From Ptiloglossa arizonensis (lineage: Eukaryota; Arthropoda; Insecta; Hymenoptera; Colletidae): 64,000 nucleotides of DNA. Below the pieces are notes generated by a model, which did no database searches, was not told the DNA's origin, and saw only the letters and a list, made by a program, of their open reading frames with translations. Position numbers and translations under genes: made by a program. Where the stretch lies: contig NW_027478863.1 of the NCBI RefSeq assembly GCF_051014685.1, positions 124,001 to 188,000 on the forward strand, read 5' to 3'. Shown one piece after another: positions 28,540 to 44,800 of the stretch (within the stretch, counting starts at the first letter, position 1; each line of letters opens with the position of its first letter).

Positions 28540-29720
28540 ATAACGTATAACGTATAACGTATAACGTATAACGTGTAACGAAGTACGTATAACGAATAAC
28601 GTATAACGTATATCGTATAACGTACAACTTATAACGTATAACGTACAACGTATAACGTATAACGTACAACGTATTACGTACAACGTATAACGTATAACGT
28701 ATAACGAATATCGTACAACGTATAACGCATAACGTATAACGTATAACGTATAACGTATAACGCATAACGTATAACGTATAACGTATAACGTGTAACGAAT
28801 ATCGTACAACGTATAACGCATAACGTATAACGTATAACGTATAACGTATAACGAATAACGTATAACGTATATCGTATAACGTACATCTTATAACGTATAA
28901 CGTACAACGTATAACGTATAACGTATAACGTATAACGTATAACGTATAACGTATAACGTATAATGAATAGCGTATAACGTATAACGTATAACGTACAACG
29001 TATAACGTATCACGTTTAACGTATTACGAATAACGTATAACGTATAACATATAACGTATAACCTATGACGTATAACGTATAACGTATAACGTATAACGTA
29101 TAACGTATAACGTATAACGTATAACGTATAACGTATAACGTATAATGTATAACGTATAACATGTAACGTGTAGCGTATAACGTACAACGTATAACGTATA
29201 ACGTATAACGTATAACGTATAACGTATAACATGTAACGTACAACGTATAACGTATACCGTATAACGTATAACTAATAACGTATAACGTATAACGCATAAC
29301 GTATAACGCATAACGTATAACGTATAACATGTAATGTATAACGTATAACGTATAATGTATAACGTATAACGTATAACGTATAACGTATAACGTATAACGT
29401 ATAACGTATAACGTATAACGTATAACGTATAACGTATAACGTATAACGTATAACGTATAACGTATAACGTATAACGTATAACGTATAACGTATAACGTAT
29501 AACGTATAACGTATAACGTATAACGTATAACGTATAACGTATAACGTATAACGTATAACGTATAACGTACAACGTATAACGTATAACGTATAACGTATAC
29601 CGTATAACGTATAACGTATAACGTATAACGTATAACGTATAACATGTAAGGTATAACGTATAACGTATAACGTATAACGTATAACGTATAACGTATAACG
29701 TATAACGTATAACGTATAAC
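28540..29720. repeat. 1,463-bp-period duplication, copy 1
   Basis: The string from tgtaacgaagtacg (28,573) through catcttataacg, tgaatagcg, tgtagcg, taataacg and the long plain tract to catgtaagg (about 29,641) recurs 1,463 bp (209 units) later. The left edge lies between 28,500 and 28,573. The right edge lies near 29,720, where copy 1 has tatcacg and copy 2 has tgacatg. Confidence 0.85.
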
Positions 29721-30002
29721 GTATAACGTACAACGTATAACGTATCACGTTTAACGTATTACGAATAACGTATAACGTATAACATATAACGTATAACCTA
29801 TGACGTATAACGTATAACGTATAACGTATAACGTATAACGTATAACGTATAACGTATAACGTATAACGTATAACGTATAATGTATAACGTATAACATGTA
29901 ACGTGTAGCGTATAACGTACAACGTATAACGTATAACGTATAACGTATAACGTATAACGTATAACATGTAACGTACAACGTATAACGTATACCGTATAAC
30001 GT

Positions 30003-31183
30003 ATAACGTATAACGTATAACGTATAACGTATAACGTGTAACGAAGTACGTATAACGAATAACGTATAACGTATATCGTATAACGTACAACTTATAACGT
30101 ATAACGTACAACGTATAACGTATAACGTACAACGTATTACGTACAACGTATAACGTATAACGTATAACGAATATCGTACAACGTATAACGCATAACGTAT
30201 AACGTATAACGTATAACGTATAACGCATAACGTATAACGTATAACGTATAACGTGTAACGAATATCGTACAACGTATAACGCATAACGTATAACGTATAA
30301 CGTATAACGTATAACGAATAACGTATAACGTATATCGTATAACGTACATCTTATAACGTATAACGTACAACGTATAACGTATAACGTATAACGTATAACG
30401 TATAACGTATAACGTATAACGTATAATGAATAGCGTATAACGTATAACGTATAACGTACAACGTATAACGTATCACGTTTAACGTATTACGAATAACGTA
30501 TAACGTATAACATATAACGTATAACCTATGACGTATAACGTATAACGTATAACGTATAACGTATAACGTATAACGTATAACGTATAACGTATAACGTATA
30601 ACGTATAATGTATAACGTATAACATGTAACGTGTAGCGTATAACGTACAACGTATAACGTATAACGTATAACGTATAACGTATAACGTATAACATGTAAC
30701 GTACAACGTATAACGTATACCGTATAACGTATAACTAATAACGTATAACGTATAACGCATAACGTATAACGCATAACGTATAACGTATAACATGTAATGT
30801 ATAACGTATAACGTATAATGTATAACGTATAACGTATAACGTATAACGTATAACGTATAACGTATAACGTATAACGTATAACGTATAACGTATAACGTAT
30901 AACGTATAACGTATAACGTATAACGTATAACGTATAACGTATAACGTATAACGTATAACGTATAACGTATAACGTATAACGTATAACGTATAACGTATAA
31001 CGTATAACGTATAACGTATAACGTATAACGTACAACGTATAACGTATAACGTATAACGTATACCGTATAACGTATAACGTATAACGTATAACGTATAACG
31101 TATAACATGTAAGGTATAACGTATAACGTATAACGTATAACGTATAACGTATAACGTATAACGTATAACGTATAACGTATAAC
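30003..31183. repeat. 1,463-bp-period duplication, copy 2
   Basis: Counterpart of 28.54-29.72 kb with the same ordered variants, including tgtaacgaagtacg at 30,036 and catgtaagg near 31,104. Confidence 0.85.
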
Positions 31184-32790
31184 GTATAACGTATAACGTA
31201 TGACATGTAATGTATAACGTATAACGTATAATGTATAACGTATAACGTATAACGTATAACGTATAACGTATAACGTATAACGTATAACGTATAACGTATA
31301 ACGTATAACGTATAACGTGTAACGAAGTACGTATAACGAATAACGTATAACGTATATCGTATAACGTACAACTTATAACGTATAACGTACAACGTATAAC
31401 GTATAACGTACAACGTATTACGTACAACGTATAACGTATAACGTATAACGAATATCGTACAACGTATAACGCATAACGTATAACGTACAACGTATAACGT
31501 ATAACGTATAACGTATAACGTATAACGTATAACGTACAACGTATAACGTATAACGTATAACGTATACCGTATAACGTATAACGTATAACGTATAACGTAT
31601 AACGTATAACATGTAAGGTATAACGTATAACGTATAACGTGTAACGAATATCGTACAACGTATAACGCATAACGTATAACGTATAACGTATAACGTATAA
31701 CGAATAACGTATAACGTATATCGTATAACGTACATCTTATAACGTATAACGTACAACGTATAACGTATAACGTATAACGTATAACGTATAACGTATAACG
31801 TATAACGTATAACGTATAATGAATAGCGTATAACGTATAACGTATAACGTACAACGTATAACGTATCACGTTTAACGTATTACGAATAACGTATAACGTA
31901 TAACATATAACGTATAACCTATGACGTATAACGTATAACGTATAACGTATAACGTATAACGTATAACGTATAACGTATAACGTATAACGTATAACGTATA
32001 ATGTATAACGTATAACATGTAACGTGTAGCGTATAACGTACAACGTATAACGTATAACGTATAACGTATAACGTATAACGTATAACATGTAACGTACAAC
32101 GTATAACGTATACCGTATAACGTATAACTAATAACGTATAACGTATAACGCATAACGTATAACGCATAACGTATAACGTATAACATGTAATGTATAACGT
32201 ATAACGTATAATGTATAACGTATAACGTATAACGTATAACGTATAACGTATAACGTGTAACGAAGTACGTATAACGAATAACGTATAACGTATATCGTAT
32301 AACGTACAACTTATAACGTATAACGTACAACGTATAACGTATAACGTATAACGTATAACGTATAACGTATAATGAATAACGTATAACGTATAACGTATAA
32401 CGTACAACGTATAACGTATCACGTTTAACGTATTACGAATAACGTATAACGTATAACGTATAACGTATAACGTATAACGTATAACGTATAACGTATAACG
32501 TATAACGTATAACGTACAACGTATAACGTATAACGCATAACGTATAACGTATAACATGTAATGTATAACGTATAACGTATAACGTATAACGTATAACGTA
32601 TAACGTATAACCTATGACGTATAACGTGTAACGTATAACGTATAACGTATAACGTATAACGTATAACGTATAACGTATAACGTATAACGTATAACGTATA
32701 ACGTATAACGTATAACGTATAACGTATAACGTATAACGTATAACGTATAACGTATAACGTATAACGTATAACGTATAACGTATAACGTAT

Positions 32791-33060
32791 AATGAATAGC
32801 GTATAACGTATAACATATAACGTACAACGTATAACGTATCACGTTTAACGTATTACGAATAACGTATAACGTATAACGTATAACGTATAACGTATAACGT
32901 ATAACGTATAACGTATAACGTATAACGTATAACGTATAACGTATAACGTATAACGTATAACGTATAACGTATAACGTATAACGTATAACGTATAATGAAT
33001 AGCGTATAACGTATAACATATAACGTACAACGTATAACGTATCACGTTTAACGTATTACG
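32791..33060. repeat. 203-bp local duplication
   Basis: The string aatgaatagcg, aacatataacgtacaacg, tatcacgtttaacg occurs at 32,791 and again 203 bp (29 units) later at 32,994. A related copy at about 34,755 has the private ataataaatagcg. This is a small, local whole-unit duplication. Confidence 0.75.
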
Positions 33061-33081
33061 AATAACGTATAACGTATAACG

Positions 33082-33865
33082 TATAAAGTATAACGTATAA
33101 CGTATAACGTATAACGTATAACGTATAACGTATATCGAATATCGTAAAACGTATAACGTATAACGTATAACGTATAACGTGTAACGAAGTACGTATAACG
33201 AATAACGTATAACGTATATCGTATAACGTACATCTTATAACGTATAACGTACAACGTATAACGTATAACGTATAACGTATAACGTACAACGTATAACGTA
33301 TAACGTATAACGTATACCGTATAACGTATAACGTATAACGTATAACGTATAACGTATAACATGTAATGTATAACGTATAACGTATAACGTATAACGTATA
33401 ACGTATAACGTATAACGTATAACGTATAACGTATAACGTATAACGTATAACGTATAACGTATAACGTATGACATGTAATGTATAACGTATAACGTATAAT
33501 GTATAACGTATAACGTATAACGTATAACGTATAACGTATAACGTGTAACGCAGTACGTATAACGAATAACGTATAACGTATATCGTATAACGTACAACTT
33601 ATAACGTATAACGTACAACGTATAACGTATAACGTACAACGTATTACGTACAACGTATAACGTATAACGTATAACGAATATCGTACAACGTATAACGCAT
33701 AACGTATAACGTATAACGTATAACGTATAACGCATAACGTATAACGTATAACGTATAACGTATAACGTATAACGTATAACGTATAACGTATAACGTATAA
33801 CGCATAACGTATAACGTATAACATGTAATGTATTACGTATAACGTATAATGTATAACGTATAACG
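33082..33865. repeat. ~2.1-kb-period duplication, copy 1
   Basis: Variants from tataaag (33,082) through the I block, catcttataacg and a private cgcagtacg (33,549) recur 2,086 and then 2,100 bp later. Confidence 0.8.
33131..33151. repeat. I block copy 5
   Basis: The aatatcg form, in the first copy of the ~2.1-kb repeat. Confidence 0.8.
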
Positions 33866-34957
33866 TACATCTTATAACGTATAACGTACAACGTATAACG
33901 TATAACGTATAACGTATAACGTATAACGTATAACGTATAACGTATAACGTATAATGAATAGCGTATAACGTATAACGTATAACGTACAACGTATAACGTA
34001 TCACGTTTAACGTATTACGAATAACGTATAACGTATAACATATAACGTATAACCTATGACGTATAACGTATAACGTATAACGTATAACGTATAACGTATA
34101 ACGTATAACGTATAACGTATAATGTATAACGTATAACATGTAACGTATAACGTATAACGTACAACGTATAACGTATAACGTATAACGTATAACGTATAAC
34201 GTATAACATGTAACGTACAACGTATAACGTATACCGTATAACGTATAACTAATAACGTATAACGTATAACGCATAACGTATAACGCATAACGTATAACGT
34301 ATAACATGTAATGTATAACGTATAACGTATAATGTATAACGTATAACGTATAACGTATAACGTATAACGTATAACGTATAACGTGTAACGAAGTACGTAT
34401 AACGAATAACGTATAACGTATAACGTATAACGTATAACGTATAACGTATAACGTATAACGTATAACTTATAACGTACAACGTATAACGTATAACGCATAA
34501 AGTATAACGTATAACATGTAATGTATAACGTATAACGTATAACGTATAACGTATAACGTATAACGTATAACCTATGACGTATAACGTGTAACGTATAACG
34601 TATAACGTATAACGTATAACGTATAACGTATAACGTATAACGTATAACGTATAACGTATAACGTATAACGTATAACGTATAACGTATAACGTATAACGTA
34701 TAACGTATAACGTATAACGTATAACGTATAACGTATAACGTATAACGTATAACGTATAATAAATAGCGTATAACGTATAACATATAACGTACAACGTATA
34801 ACGTATCACGTTTAACGTATTACGAATAACGTATAACGTATAACGTATAACGTATAACGTATAACGTATAACGTATAACGTATAACGTATAACGTATAAC
34901 GTATAACGTATAACGTATAACGTATAACGTATAACGTATAACGTATAACGTATAACG

Positions 34958-35027
34958 TATAAAGTATAACGTATAACGCATATCGTATAACTTATAACAT
35001 ATAACGAACAACGTAAAACGCATAACG
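34958..35027. repeat. J block copy 4
   Basis: Has cgaacaacg like copies 1-2, the 'aaaacgcataacg' end and a private cttataaca unit. Confidence 0.8.
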
Positions 35028-35167
35028 TATAACGTATAACGTATAACGTATAACGTATAACGTGTAACGTATAACGTATAACGTATAACGTATAACGTAT
35101 GACGTATAACGTATAACGTATAACGTATAACGTATAACGTATAACCTATGACGTATAACGTATAACG

Positions 35168-35965
35168 TATAAAGTATAACGTATAACGTATAACGTATAA
35201 CGTATAACGTATAACGTATATCGAATATCGTAAAACGTATAACGTATAACGTATAACGTATAACGTGTAACGAAGTACGTATAACGAATAACGTATAACG
35301 TATATCGTATAACGTACATCTTATAACGTATAACGTACAACGTATAACGTATAACGTATAACGTATAACGTACAACGTATAACGTATAACGTATAACGTA
35401 TACCGTATAACGTATAACGTATAACGTATAACGTATAACGTATAACATGTAATGTATAACGTATAACGTATAACGTATAACGTATAACGTATAACGTATA
35501 ACGTATAACGTATAACGTATAACGTATAACGTATAACGTATAACGTATAACGTATAACGTATAACGTATGACATGTAATGTATAACGTATAACGTATAAT
35601 GTATAACGTATAACGTATAACGTATAACGTATAACGTATAACGTGTAACGCAGTACGTATAACGAATAACGTATAACGTATATCGTATAACGTACAACTT
35701 ATAACGTATAACGTACAACGTATAACGTATAACGTACAACGTATTACGTACAACGTATAACGTATAACGTATAACGAATATCGTACAACGTATAACGCAT
35801 AACGTATAACGTATAACGTATAACGTATAACGCATAACGTATAACGTATAACGTATAACGTATAACGTATAACGTATAACGTATAACGTATAACGTATAA
35901 CGCATAACGTATAACGTATAACATGTAATGTATTACGTATAACGTATAATGTATAACGTATAACG
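35168..35965. repeat. ~2.1-kb-period duplication, copy 2
   Basis: Shares the private cgcagtacg (35,649) found nowhere else that I saw. It diverges from copy 1 at about 35,965, where copy 1 jumps to catcttataacg. Confidence 0.8.
35217..35237. repeat. I block copy 6
   Basis: The aatatcg form, 2,086 bp (298 units) after copy 5. Confidence 0.8.
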
Positions 35966-36392
35966 TATAACGTATAACGTATAACGTATAACGTATAACG
36001 TATAACGTGTAACGAAGTACGTATAACGAATAACGTATAACGTATATCGTATAACGTACAACTTATAACGTATAACGTACAACGTATTACGTATAACGTA
36101 TAACGTATAACGTATAATGAATAACGTATAACGTATAACGTATAACGTACAACGTATAACGTATCACGTTTAACGTATTACGAATAACGTATAACGTATA
36201 ACGTATAACGTATAACGTATAACGTATAACGTATAACGTATAACGTATAACGTATAACGTATAACGTATAACGTATAACGTATAACGTATAACGTATAAC
36301 GTATAACGTATAACGTATAACGTATAACGTATAACGTATAACGTATAACGTATAACGTATAACGTATAACGTATAACGTATAACGTATAACG

Positions 36393-36462
36393 TATAAAGT
36401 ATAACGTATAACGCATATCGTATAACGTATAACATATAACGAATAACGTAAAACGCATAACG
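36393..36462. repeat. J block copy 5
   Basis: The cgaataacg form, as in copies 3, 6 and 7. It sits about 500 bp upstream of the 4,879-bp tandem duplication. Confidence 0.8.
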
Positions 36463-36658
36463 TATAACGTATAACGTATAACGTATAACGTATAACGTAT
36501 AACGTATAACGTATAACGTATAACGTATAACGTATAACGTATGACGTATAACGTATAACGTATAACGTATAACGTATAACGTATAACCTATGACGTATAA
36601 CGTATAACGTATAAAGTATAACGTATAACGCATAACGTATAACGTATAACGTATAACG

Positions 36659-36679
36659 TATATCGAATATTGTAAAACG
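36659..36679. repeat. I block copy 7 (aatattg variant)
   Basis: The aatattg form, shared with copies 2 and 4. Confidence 0.8.
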
Positions 36680-36959
36680 TATAACGTATAACGTATAACG
36701 TATAACGTGTAACGAAGTACGTATAACGAATAACGTATAACGTATATCGTATAACGTACATCTTATAACGTATAACGTACAACGTATAACGTATAACGTA
36801 TAACGTATAACGTATAACGTACAACGTATAACGTATAACGTATAACGTATACCGTATAACGTATAACGTATAACGTATAACGTATAACGTATAACATGTA
36901 AGGTATAACGTATAACGTATAACGTATAACGTATAACGTATAACGTATAACGTATAACG

Positions 36960-39900
36960 TATAACGTATAACGTATAACGTATAACGTATAACGTATGAC
37001 ATGTAATGTATAACGTATAACGTATAATGTATAACGTATAACGTATAACGTATAACGTATAACGTATAACGTATAACGTATAACGTATAACGTATAACGT
37101 ATAACGTGTAACGAAGTACGTATAACGAATAACGTCTAACGTATATCGTATAACGTACAACTTATAACGTATAACGTACAACGTATAACGTATAACGTAC
37201 AACGTATTACGTACAACGTATAACGTATAACGTATAACGAATATCGTACAACGTATAACGCATAACGTATAACGTATAACGTATAACGTATAACGCATAA
37301 CGTATAACGTATAACGTATAACGTGTAACGAATATCGTACAACGTATAACGCATAACGTATAACGTATAACGTATAACGTATAACGAATAACGTATAACG
37401 TATATCGTATAACGTACATCTTATAACGTATAACGTACAACGTATAACGTATAACGTATAACGTATAACGTATAACGTATAACGTATAACGTATAATGAA
37501 TAGCGTATAACGTATAACGTATAACGTACAACGTATAACGTATCACGTTTAACGTATAACGAATAACGTATAACGTATAACATATAACGTATAACCTATG
37601 ACGTATAACGTATAACGTATAACGTATAACGTATAACGTATAACGCATAACGTATAACGTATAATGTATAACGTATAACATGTAACGTGTAGCGTATAAC
37701 GTACAACGTATAACGTATAACGTATAACGTATAACGTATAACGTATAACATGTAACGTACAACGTATAACGTATACCGTATAACGTATAACTAATAACGT
37801 ATAACGTATAACGCATAACGTATAACGTATAACGTATAACGTATAACGTATAACGTATAACGCATAACGTATAACGTATAACATGTAATGTATAACGTAT
37901 AACGTATAATGTATAACGTATAACGTATAACGTATAACGTATAACGTATAACGTATAACGTGTAACGAAGTACGTATAACGAATAACGTATAACGTATAT
38001 CGTATAACGTACAACTTATAACGTATAACGTACAACGTATAACGTATAACGTACAACGTATTACGTACAACGTATAACGTATAACGTATAACGAATATCG
38101 TACAACGTATAACGCATAACGTATAACGTATAACGTATAACGTATAACGCATAACGTATAACGTATAACGTATAACGTATAACGTATAACGTATAACGTA
38201 TAACGTATAACGTATAACGTATAACGTATAACGTATAATGAATAGCGTATAACGTATAACGTATAACGTACAACGTATAACGTATCACGTTTAACGTATT
38301 ACGAATAACGTATAACGTATATCGTATAACGTACAACTTATAACGTATAACGTATAACGTATAACGTATAACGTATAACGTATAACGTATAATGTATAAC
38401 GTATAACATGTAACGTGTAGCGTATAACGTACAACGTATAACGTATAACGTATAACGTATAACGTATAACGTATAACATGTAACGTACAACGTATAACGT
38501 ATACCGTATAACGTATAACTAATAACGTATAACGTATAACGCATAACGTATAACGTATAACGTATAACGTATAACGTATAACGTATAACGCATAACGTAT
38601 AACGTATAACATGTAATGTATAACGTATAACGTATAATGTATAACGTATAACGTATAACGTATAACGTATAACGTATAACGTGTAACGAAGTACGTATAA
38701 CGAATAACGTATAACGTATATCGTATAACGTACAACTTATAACGTATAACGTACAACGTATAACGTATAACGTACAACGTATTACGTACAACGTATAACG
38801 TATAACGTATAACGAATATCGTATAACGTATAACGCATAACGTATAACGTATAACATGTAATGTATAACGTATAACGTATAACGTATAACGTATAACGTA
38901 TAACGCATAACCTATGACGTATAACGTGTAACGAAGTACGTATATCGAATAACGTATAACGTATATCGTATAACGTACAACTTATAACGTATAACGTACA
39001 ACGTATAACGTGTAACGTATAACGTATAACGTATAATGAATAACGTATAACGTATAACGTATAACGTACAACGTATAACGTATCACGTTTAACGTATTAC
39101 GAATAACGTATAACGTATAACGTATAACGTATAACGTATAACGTATAACGTATAACGTATAACGTATAACGTATAACGTATAACGTATAACGCATAACGT
39201 ATAACGTATAACATGTAATGTATAACGTATAACGTATAACGTATAACGTATAACGTATAACGTATAACGTATAACCTATGACGTATAACGTGTAACGTAT
39301 AACGTATAACGTATAACGTATAACGTATAACGTATAACGTATAACGTATAACGTATAACGTATAACGTATAACGTATAACGTATAACGTATAACGTATAA
39401 CGTATAACGTATAACGTATATCGTATAACGTACAACTTATAACGTATAACGTATAACGTATAACGTATAACGTATAACGTATAACGTATAACGTATAACG
39501 TATAAAGTATAACGTATAACGCATATCGTATAACGTATAACATATAACGAATAACGTAAAACGCATAACGTATAACGTATAACGTATAACGTATAACGTA
39601 TAACGTATAACGTATAACGTATAACGTATAATGAATAGCGTATAACGTATAACGTATAACGTACAACGTATAACGTATCACGTTTAACGTATTACGAATA
39701 ACGTATAACGTATAACATATAACGTATAACCTATGACGTATAACGTATAACGTATAACGTATAACGTATAACGTATAACGTATAACGTATAACGTATAAT
39801 GTATAACGTATAACATGTAACGTGTAGCGTATAACGTACAACGTATAACGTATACCGTATAACGTATAACGTATAACGTATAACATGTAACGTACAACGT

Positions 39901-41838
39901 ATAACGTATACCGTATAACGTATAACTAATAACGTATAACGTATAACGCATAACGTATAACGTATAACGTATAACGTATAACGTATAACGTATAACGTAT
40001 AACGCATAACGTATAACGTATAACATGTAATGTATAACGTATAACGTATAATGTGTAACGTATAACGTATAACGTATAACGTATAACGTATAACGTGTAA
40101 CGAAGTACGTATAACGAATAACGTATAACGTATATCGTATAACGTACAACTTATAACGTATAACGTACAACGTATAACGTATAACGTACAACGTATTACG
40201 TACAACGTATAACGTATAACGTATAACGAATATCGTATAACGTATAACGCATAACGTATAACGTATAACATGTAATGTATAACGTATAACGTATAACGTA
40301 TAACGTATAACGTATAACGTATAACCTATGACGTATAACGTGTAACGAAGTACGTATAACGAATAACGTATAACGTATATCGTATAACGTACAACTTATA
40401 ACGTATAACGTACAACGTATAACGTATAACGTATAACGTATAACGTATAACGTACAACGTATAACGTATAACGTATAACGTATAACGTATTATGAATAAC
40501 GTATAACGTATAACGTATAACGTACAACGTATAACGTATCACGTTTAACGTATTTCGAATAACGTATAACGTATAACGTATAACGTATAACGTATAACGT
40601 ATAACGTATAACGTATAACGTATAACGTATAACGTATAACGTATAACGTATAACGTATAACGTATAACGTATAACGTATAACGCATAACGTATAACGTAT
40701 AACATGTAATGTATAACGTATAACGTATAACGTATAACGTATAACGTATAACGTATAACCTATGACGTATAACGTGTAACGTATAACGTATAACGTATAA
40801 CGTATAACGTATAACGTATAACGTATAACGTATAACGTATAACGTATAACGTATAACGTATAACGTATAACGTATAACGTATAACGTATAACGTATAACG
40901 TATAACGTATAACGTATAACGTATAACGTATAACGTATAACGTATAACCTATAACGTATAACGTATAATGAATAGCGTATAACGTATAACGTATAACGTA
41001 CAACGTATAACGTATCACGTTTAACGTATTACGAATAACGTATAACGTATAACGTATAACGTATAACGTATAACGTATAACGCATAACGTATAACGTATA
41101 ACGTATAACGTATAACGTATAACGTATAACGTATAACGTATAACGTATAACGTATAACGTATAACGTATAACGTATAACGTATAACGTGTAACGAAGTAC
41201 GTATAACGAATAACGTATAACGTATATCGTATAACGTACATCTTATAACGTATAACGTACAACGTATAACGTATAACGTATAACGTATAACGTACAACGT
41301 ATAACGTATAACGTATAACGTATACCGTATAACGTATAACGTATAACGTATAACGTATATCATGTAATGTATAACGTATAACGTATAACGTATAACGTAT
41401 AACGTATAACGTATAACGTATAACGTATAACGTATAACGTATAACGTATAACGTATAACGTATAACGTATAACGTATGACATGTAATGTATAACGTATAA
41501 CGTATAACGTATAACGTATAACGTATAACGTATAACGTATAACGTATAACGTATAACGTGTAACGAAGTACGTATAACGAATAACGTATAACGTATATCG
41601 TATAACGTACAACTTATAACGTGTAACGTACAACGTATAACGTATAACGTACAACGTATTACGTACAACGTATAACGTATAACGTATAACGAATATCGTA
41701 CAACGTATAACGCATAACGTATAACGTATAACGTATAACGTATAACGCATAACGTATAACGTATAACGTATAACGTATAACGTATAACGTATAACGTATA
41801 ACGCATAACGTATAACGTATAACGTATAACCTATGACG
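36960..41838. repeat. 4,879-bp tandem duplication, copy 1
   Basis: This 697-unit block is followed directly by a second copy. All landmark variants checked recur at exactly +4,879: tgacatg at 36,998/41,877, the odd tctaacg near 37,136/42,015, the J block at 39,501/44,380, cgcataacg at 41,802/46,681 and cctatgacg at 41,830/46,709. The only mismatch I found is T at 40,491 (tattatgaataac) against A at 45,370. The left edge lies between 36,959 and 36,995. The near identity points to a very recent unequal exchange. Confidence 0.93.
39501..39570. repeat. J block copy 6
   Basis: The cgaataacg form, inside the first copy of the 4,879-bp duplication. Confidence 0.85.
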
Positions 41839-44800
41839 TATAACGTATAACGTATAACGTATAACGTATAACGTATGACATGTAATGTATAACGTATAAC
41901 GTATAATGTATAACGTATAACGTATAACGTATAACGTATAACGTATAACGTATAACGTATAACGTATAACGTATAACGTATAACGTGTAACGAAGTACGT
42001 ATAACGAATAACGTCTAACGTATATCGTATAACGTACAACTTATAACGTATAACGTACAACGTATAACGTATAACGTACAACGTATTACGTACAACGTAT
42101 AACGTATAACGTATAACGAATATCGTACAACGTATAACGCATAACGTATAACGTATAACGTATAACGTATAACGCATAACGTATAACGTATAACGTATAA
42201 CGTGTAACGAATATCGTACAACGTATAACGCATAACGTATAACGTATAACGTATAACGTATAACGAATAACGTATAACGTATATCGTATAACGTACATCT
42301 TATAACGTATAACGTACAACGTATAACGTATAACGTATAACGTATAACGTATAACGTATAACGTATAACGTATAATGAATAGCGTATAACGTATAACGTA
42401 TAACGTACAACGTATAACGTATCACGTTTAACGTATAACGAATAACGTATAACGTATAACATATAACGTATAACCTATGACGTATAACGTATAACGTATA
42501 ACGTATAACGTATAACGTATAACGCATAACGTATAACGTATAATGTATAACGTATAACATGTAACGTGTAGCGTATAACGTACAACGTATAACGTATAAC
42601 GTATAACGTATAACGTATAACGTATAACATGTAACGTACAACGTATAACGTATACCGTATAACGTATAACTAATAACGTATAACGTATAACGCATAACGT
42701 ATAACGTATAACGTATAACGTATAACGTATAACGTATAACGCATAACGTATAACGTATAACATGTAATGTATAACGTATAACGTATAATGTATAACGTAT
42801 AACGTATAACGTATAACGTATAACGTATAACGTATAACGTGTAACGAAGTACGTATAACGAATAACGTATAACGTATATCGTATAACGTACAACTTATAA
42901 CGTATAACGTACAACGTATAACGTATAACGTACAACGTATTACGTACAACGTATAACGTATAACGTATAACGAATATCGTACAACGTATAACGCATAACG
43001 TATAACGTATAACGTATAACGTATAACGCATAACGTATAACGTATAACGTATAACGTATAACGTATAACGTATAACGTATAACGTATAACGTATAACGTA
43101 TAACGTATAACGTATAATGAATAGCGTATAACGTATAACGTATAACGTACAACGTATAACGTATCACGTTTAACGTATTACGAATAACGTATAACGTATA
43201 TCGTATAACGTACAACTTATAACGTATAACGTATAACGTATAACGTATAACGTATAACGTATAACGTATAATGTATAACGTATAACATGTAACGTGTAGC
43301 GTATAACGTACAACGTATAACGTATAACGTATAACGTATAACGTATAACGTATAACATGTAACGTACAACGTATAACGTATACCGTATAACGTATAACTA
43401 ATAACGTATAACGTATAACGCATAACGTATAACGTATAACGTATAACGTATAACGTATAACGTATAACGCATAACGTATAACGTATAACATGTAATGTAT
43501 AACGTATAACGTATAATGTATAACGTATAACGTATAACGTATAACGTATAACGTATAACGTGTAACGAAGTACGTATAACGAATAACGTATAACGTATAT
43601 CGTATAACGTACAACTTATAACGTATAACGTACAACGTATAACGTATAACGTACAACGTATTACGTACAACGTATAACGTATAACGTATAACGAATATCG
43701 TATAACGTATAACGCATAACGTATAACGTATAACATGTAATGTATAACGTATAACGTATAACGTATAACGTATAACGTATAACGCATAACCTATGACGTA
43801 TAACGTGTAACGAAGTACGTATATCGAATAACGTATAACGTATATCGTATAACGTACAACTTATAACGTATAACGTACAACGTATAACGTGTAACGTATA
43901 ACGTATAACGTATAATGAATAACGTATAACGTATAACGTATAACGTACAACGTATAACGTATCACGTTTAACGTATTACGAATAACGTATAACGTATAAC
44001 GTATAACGTATAACGTATAACGTATAACGTATAACGTATAACGTATAACGTATAACGTATAACGTATAACGCATAACGTATAACGTATAACATGTAATGT
44101 ATAACGTATAACGTATAACGTATAACGTATAACGTATAACGTATAACGTATAACCTATGACGTATAACGTGTAACGTATAACGTATAACGTATAACGTAT
44201 AACGTATAACGTATAACGTATAACGTATAACGTATAACGTATAACGTATAACGTATAACGTATAACGTATAACGTATAACGTATAACGTATAACGTATAT
44301 CGTATAACGTACAACTTATAACGTATAACGTATAACGTATAACGTATAACGTATAACGTATAACGTATAACGTATAACGTATAAAGTATAACGTATAACG
44401 CATATCGTATAACGTATAACATATAACGAATAACGTAAAACGCATAACGTATAACGTATAACGTATAACGTATAACGTATAACGTATAACGTATAACGTA
44501 TAACGTATAATGAATAGCGTATAACGTATAACGTATAACGTACAACGTATAACGTATCACGTTTAACGTATTACGAATAACGTATAACGTATAACATATA
44601 ACGTATAACCTATGACGTATAACGTATAACGTATAACGTATAACGTATAACGTATAACGTATAACGTATAACGTATAATGTATAACGTATAACATGTAAC
44701 GTGTAGCGTATAACGTACAACGTATAACGTATACCGTATAACGTATAACGTATAACGTATAACATGTAACGTACAACGTATAACGTATACCGTATAACGT

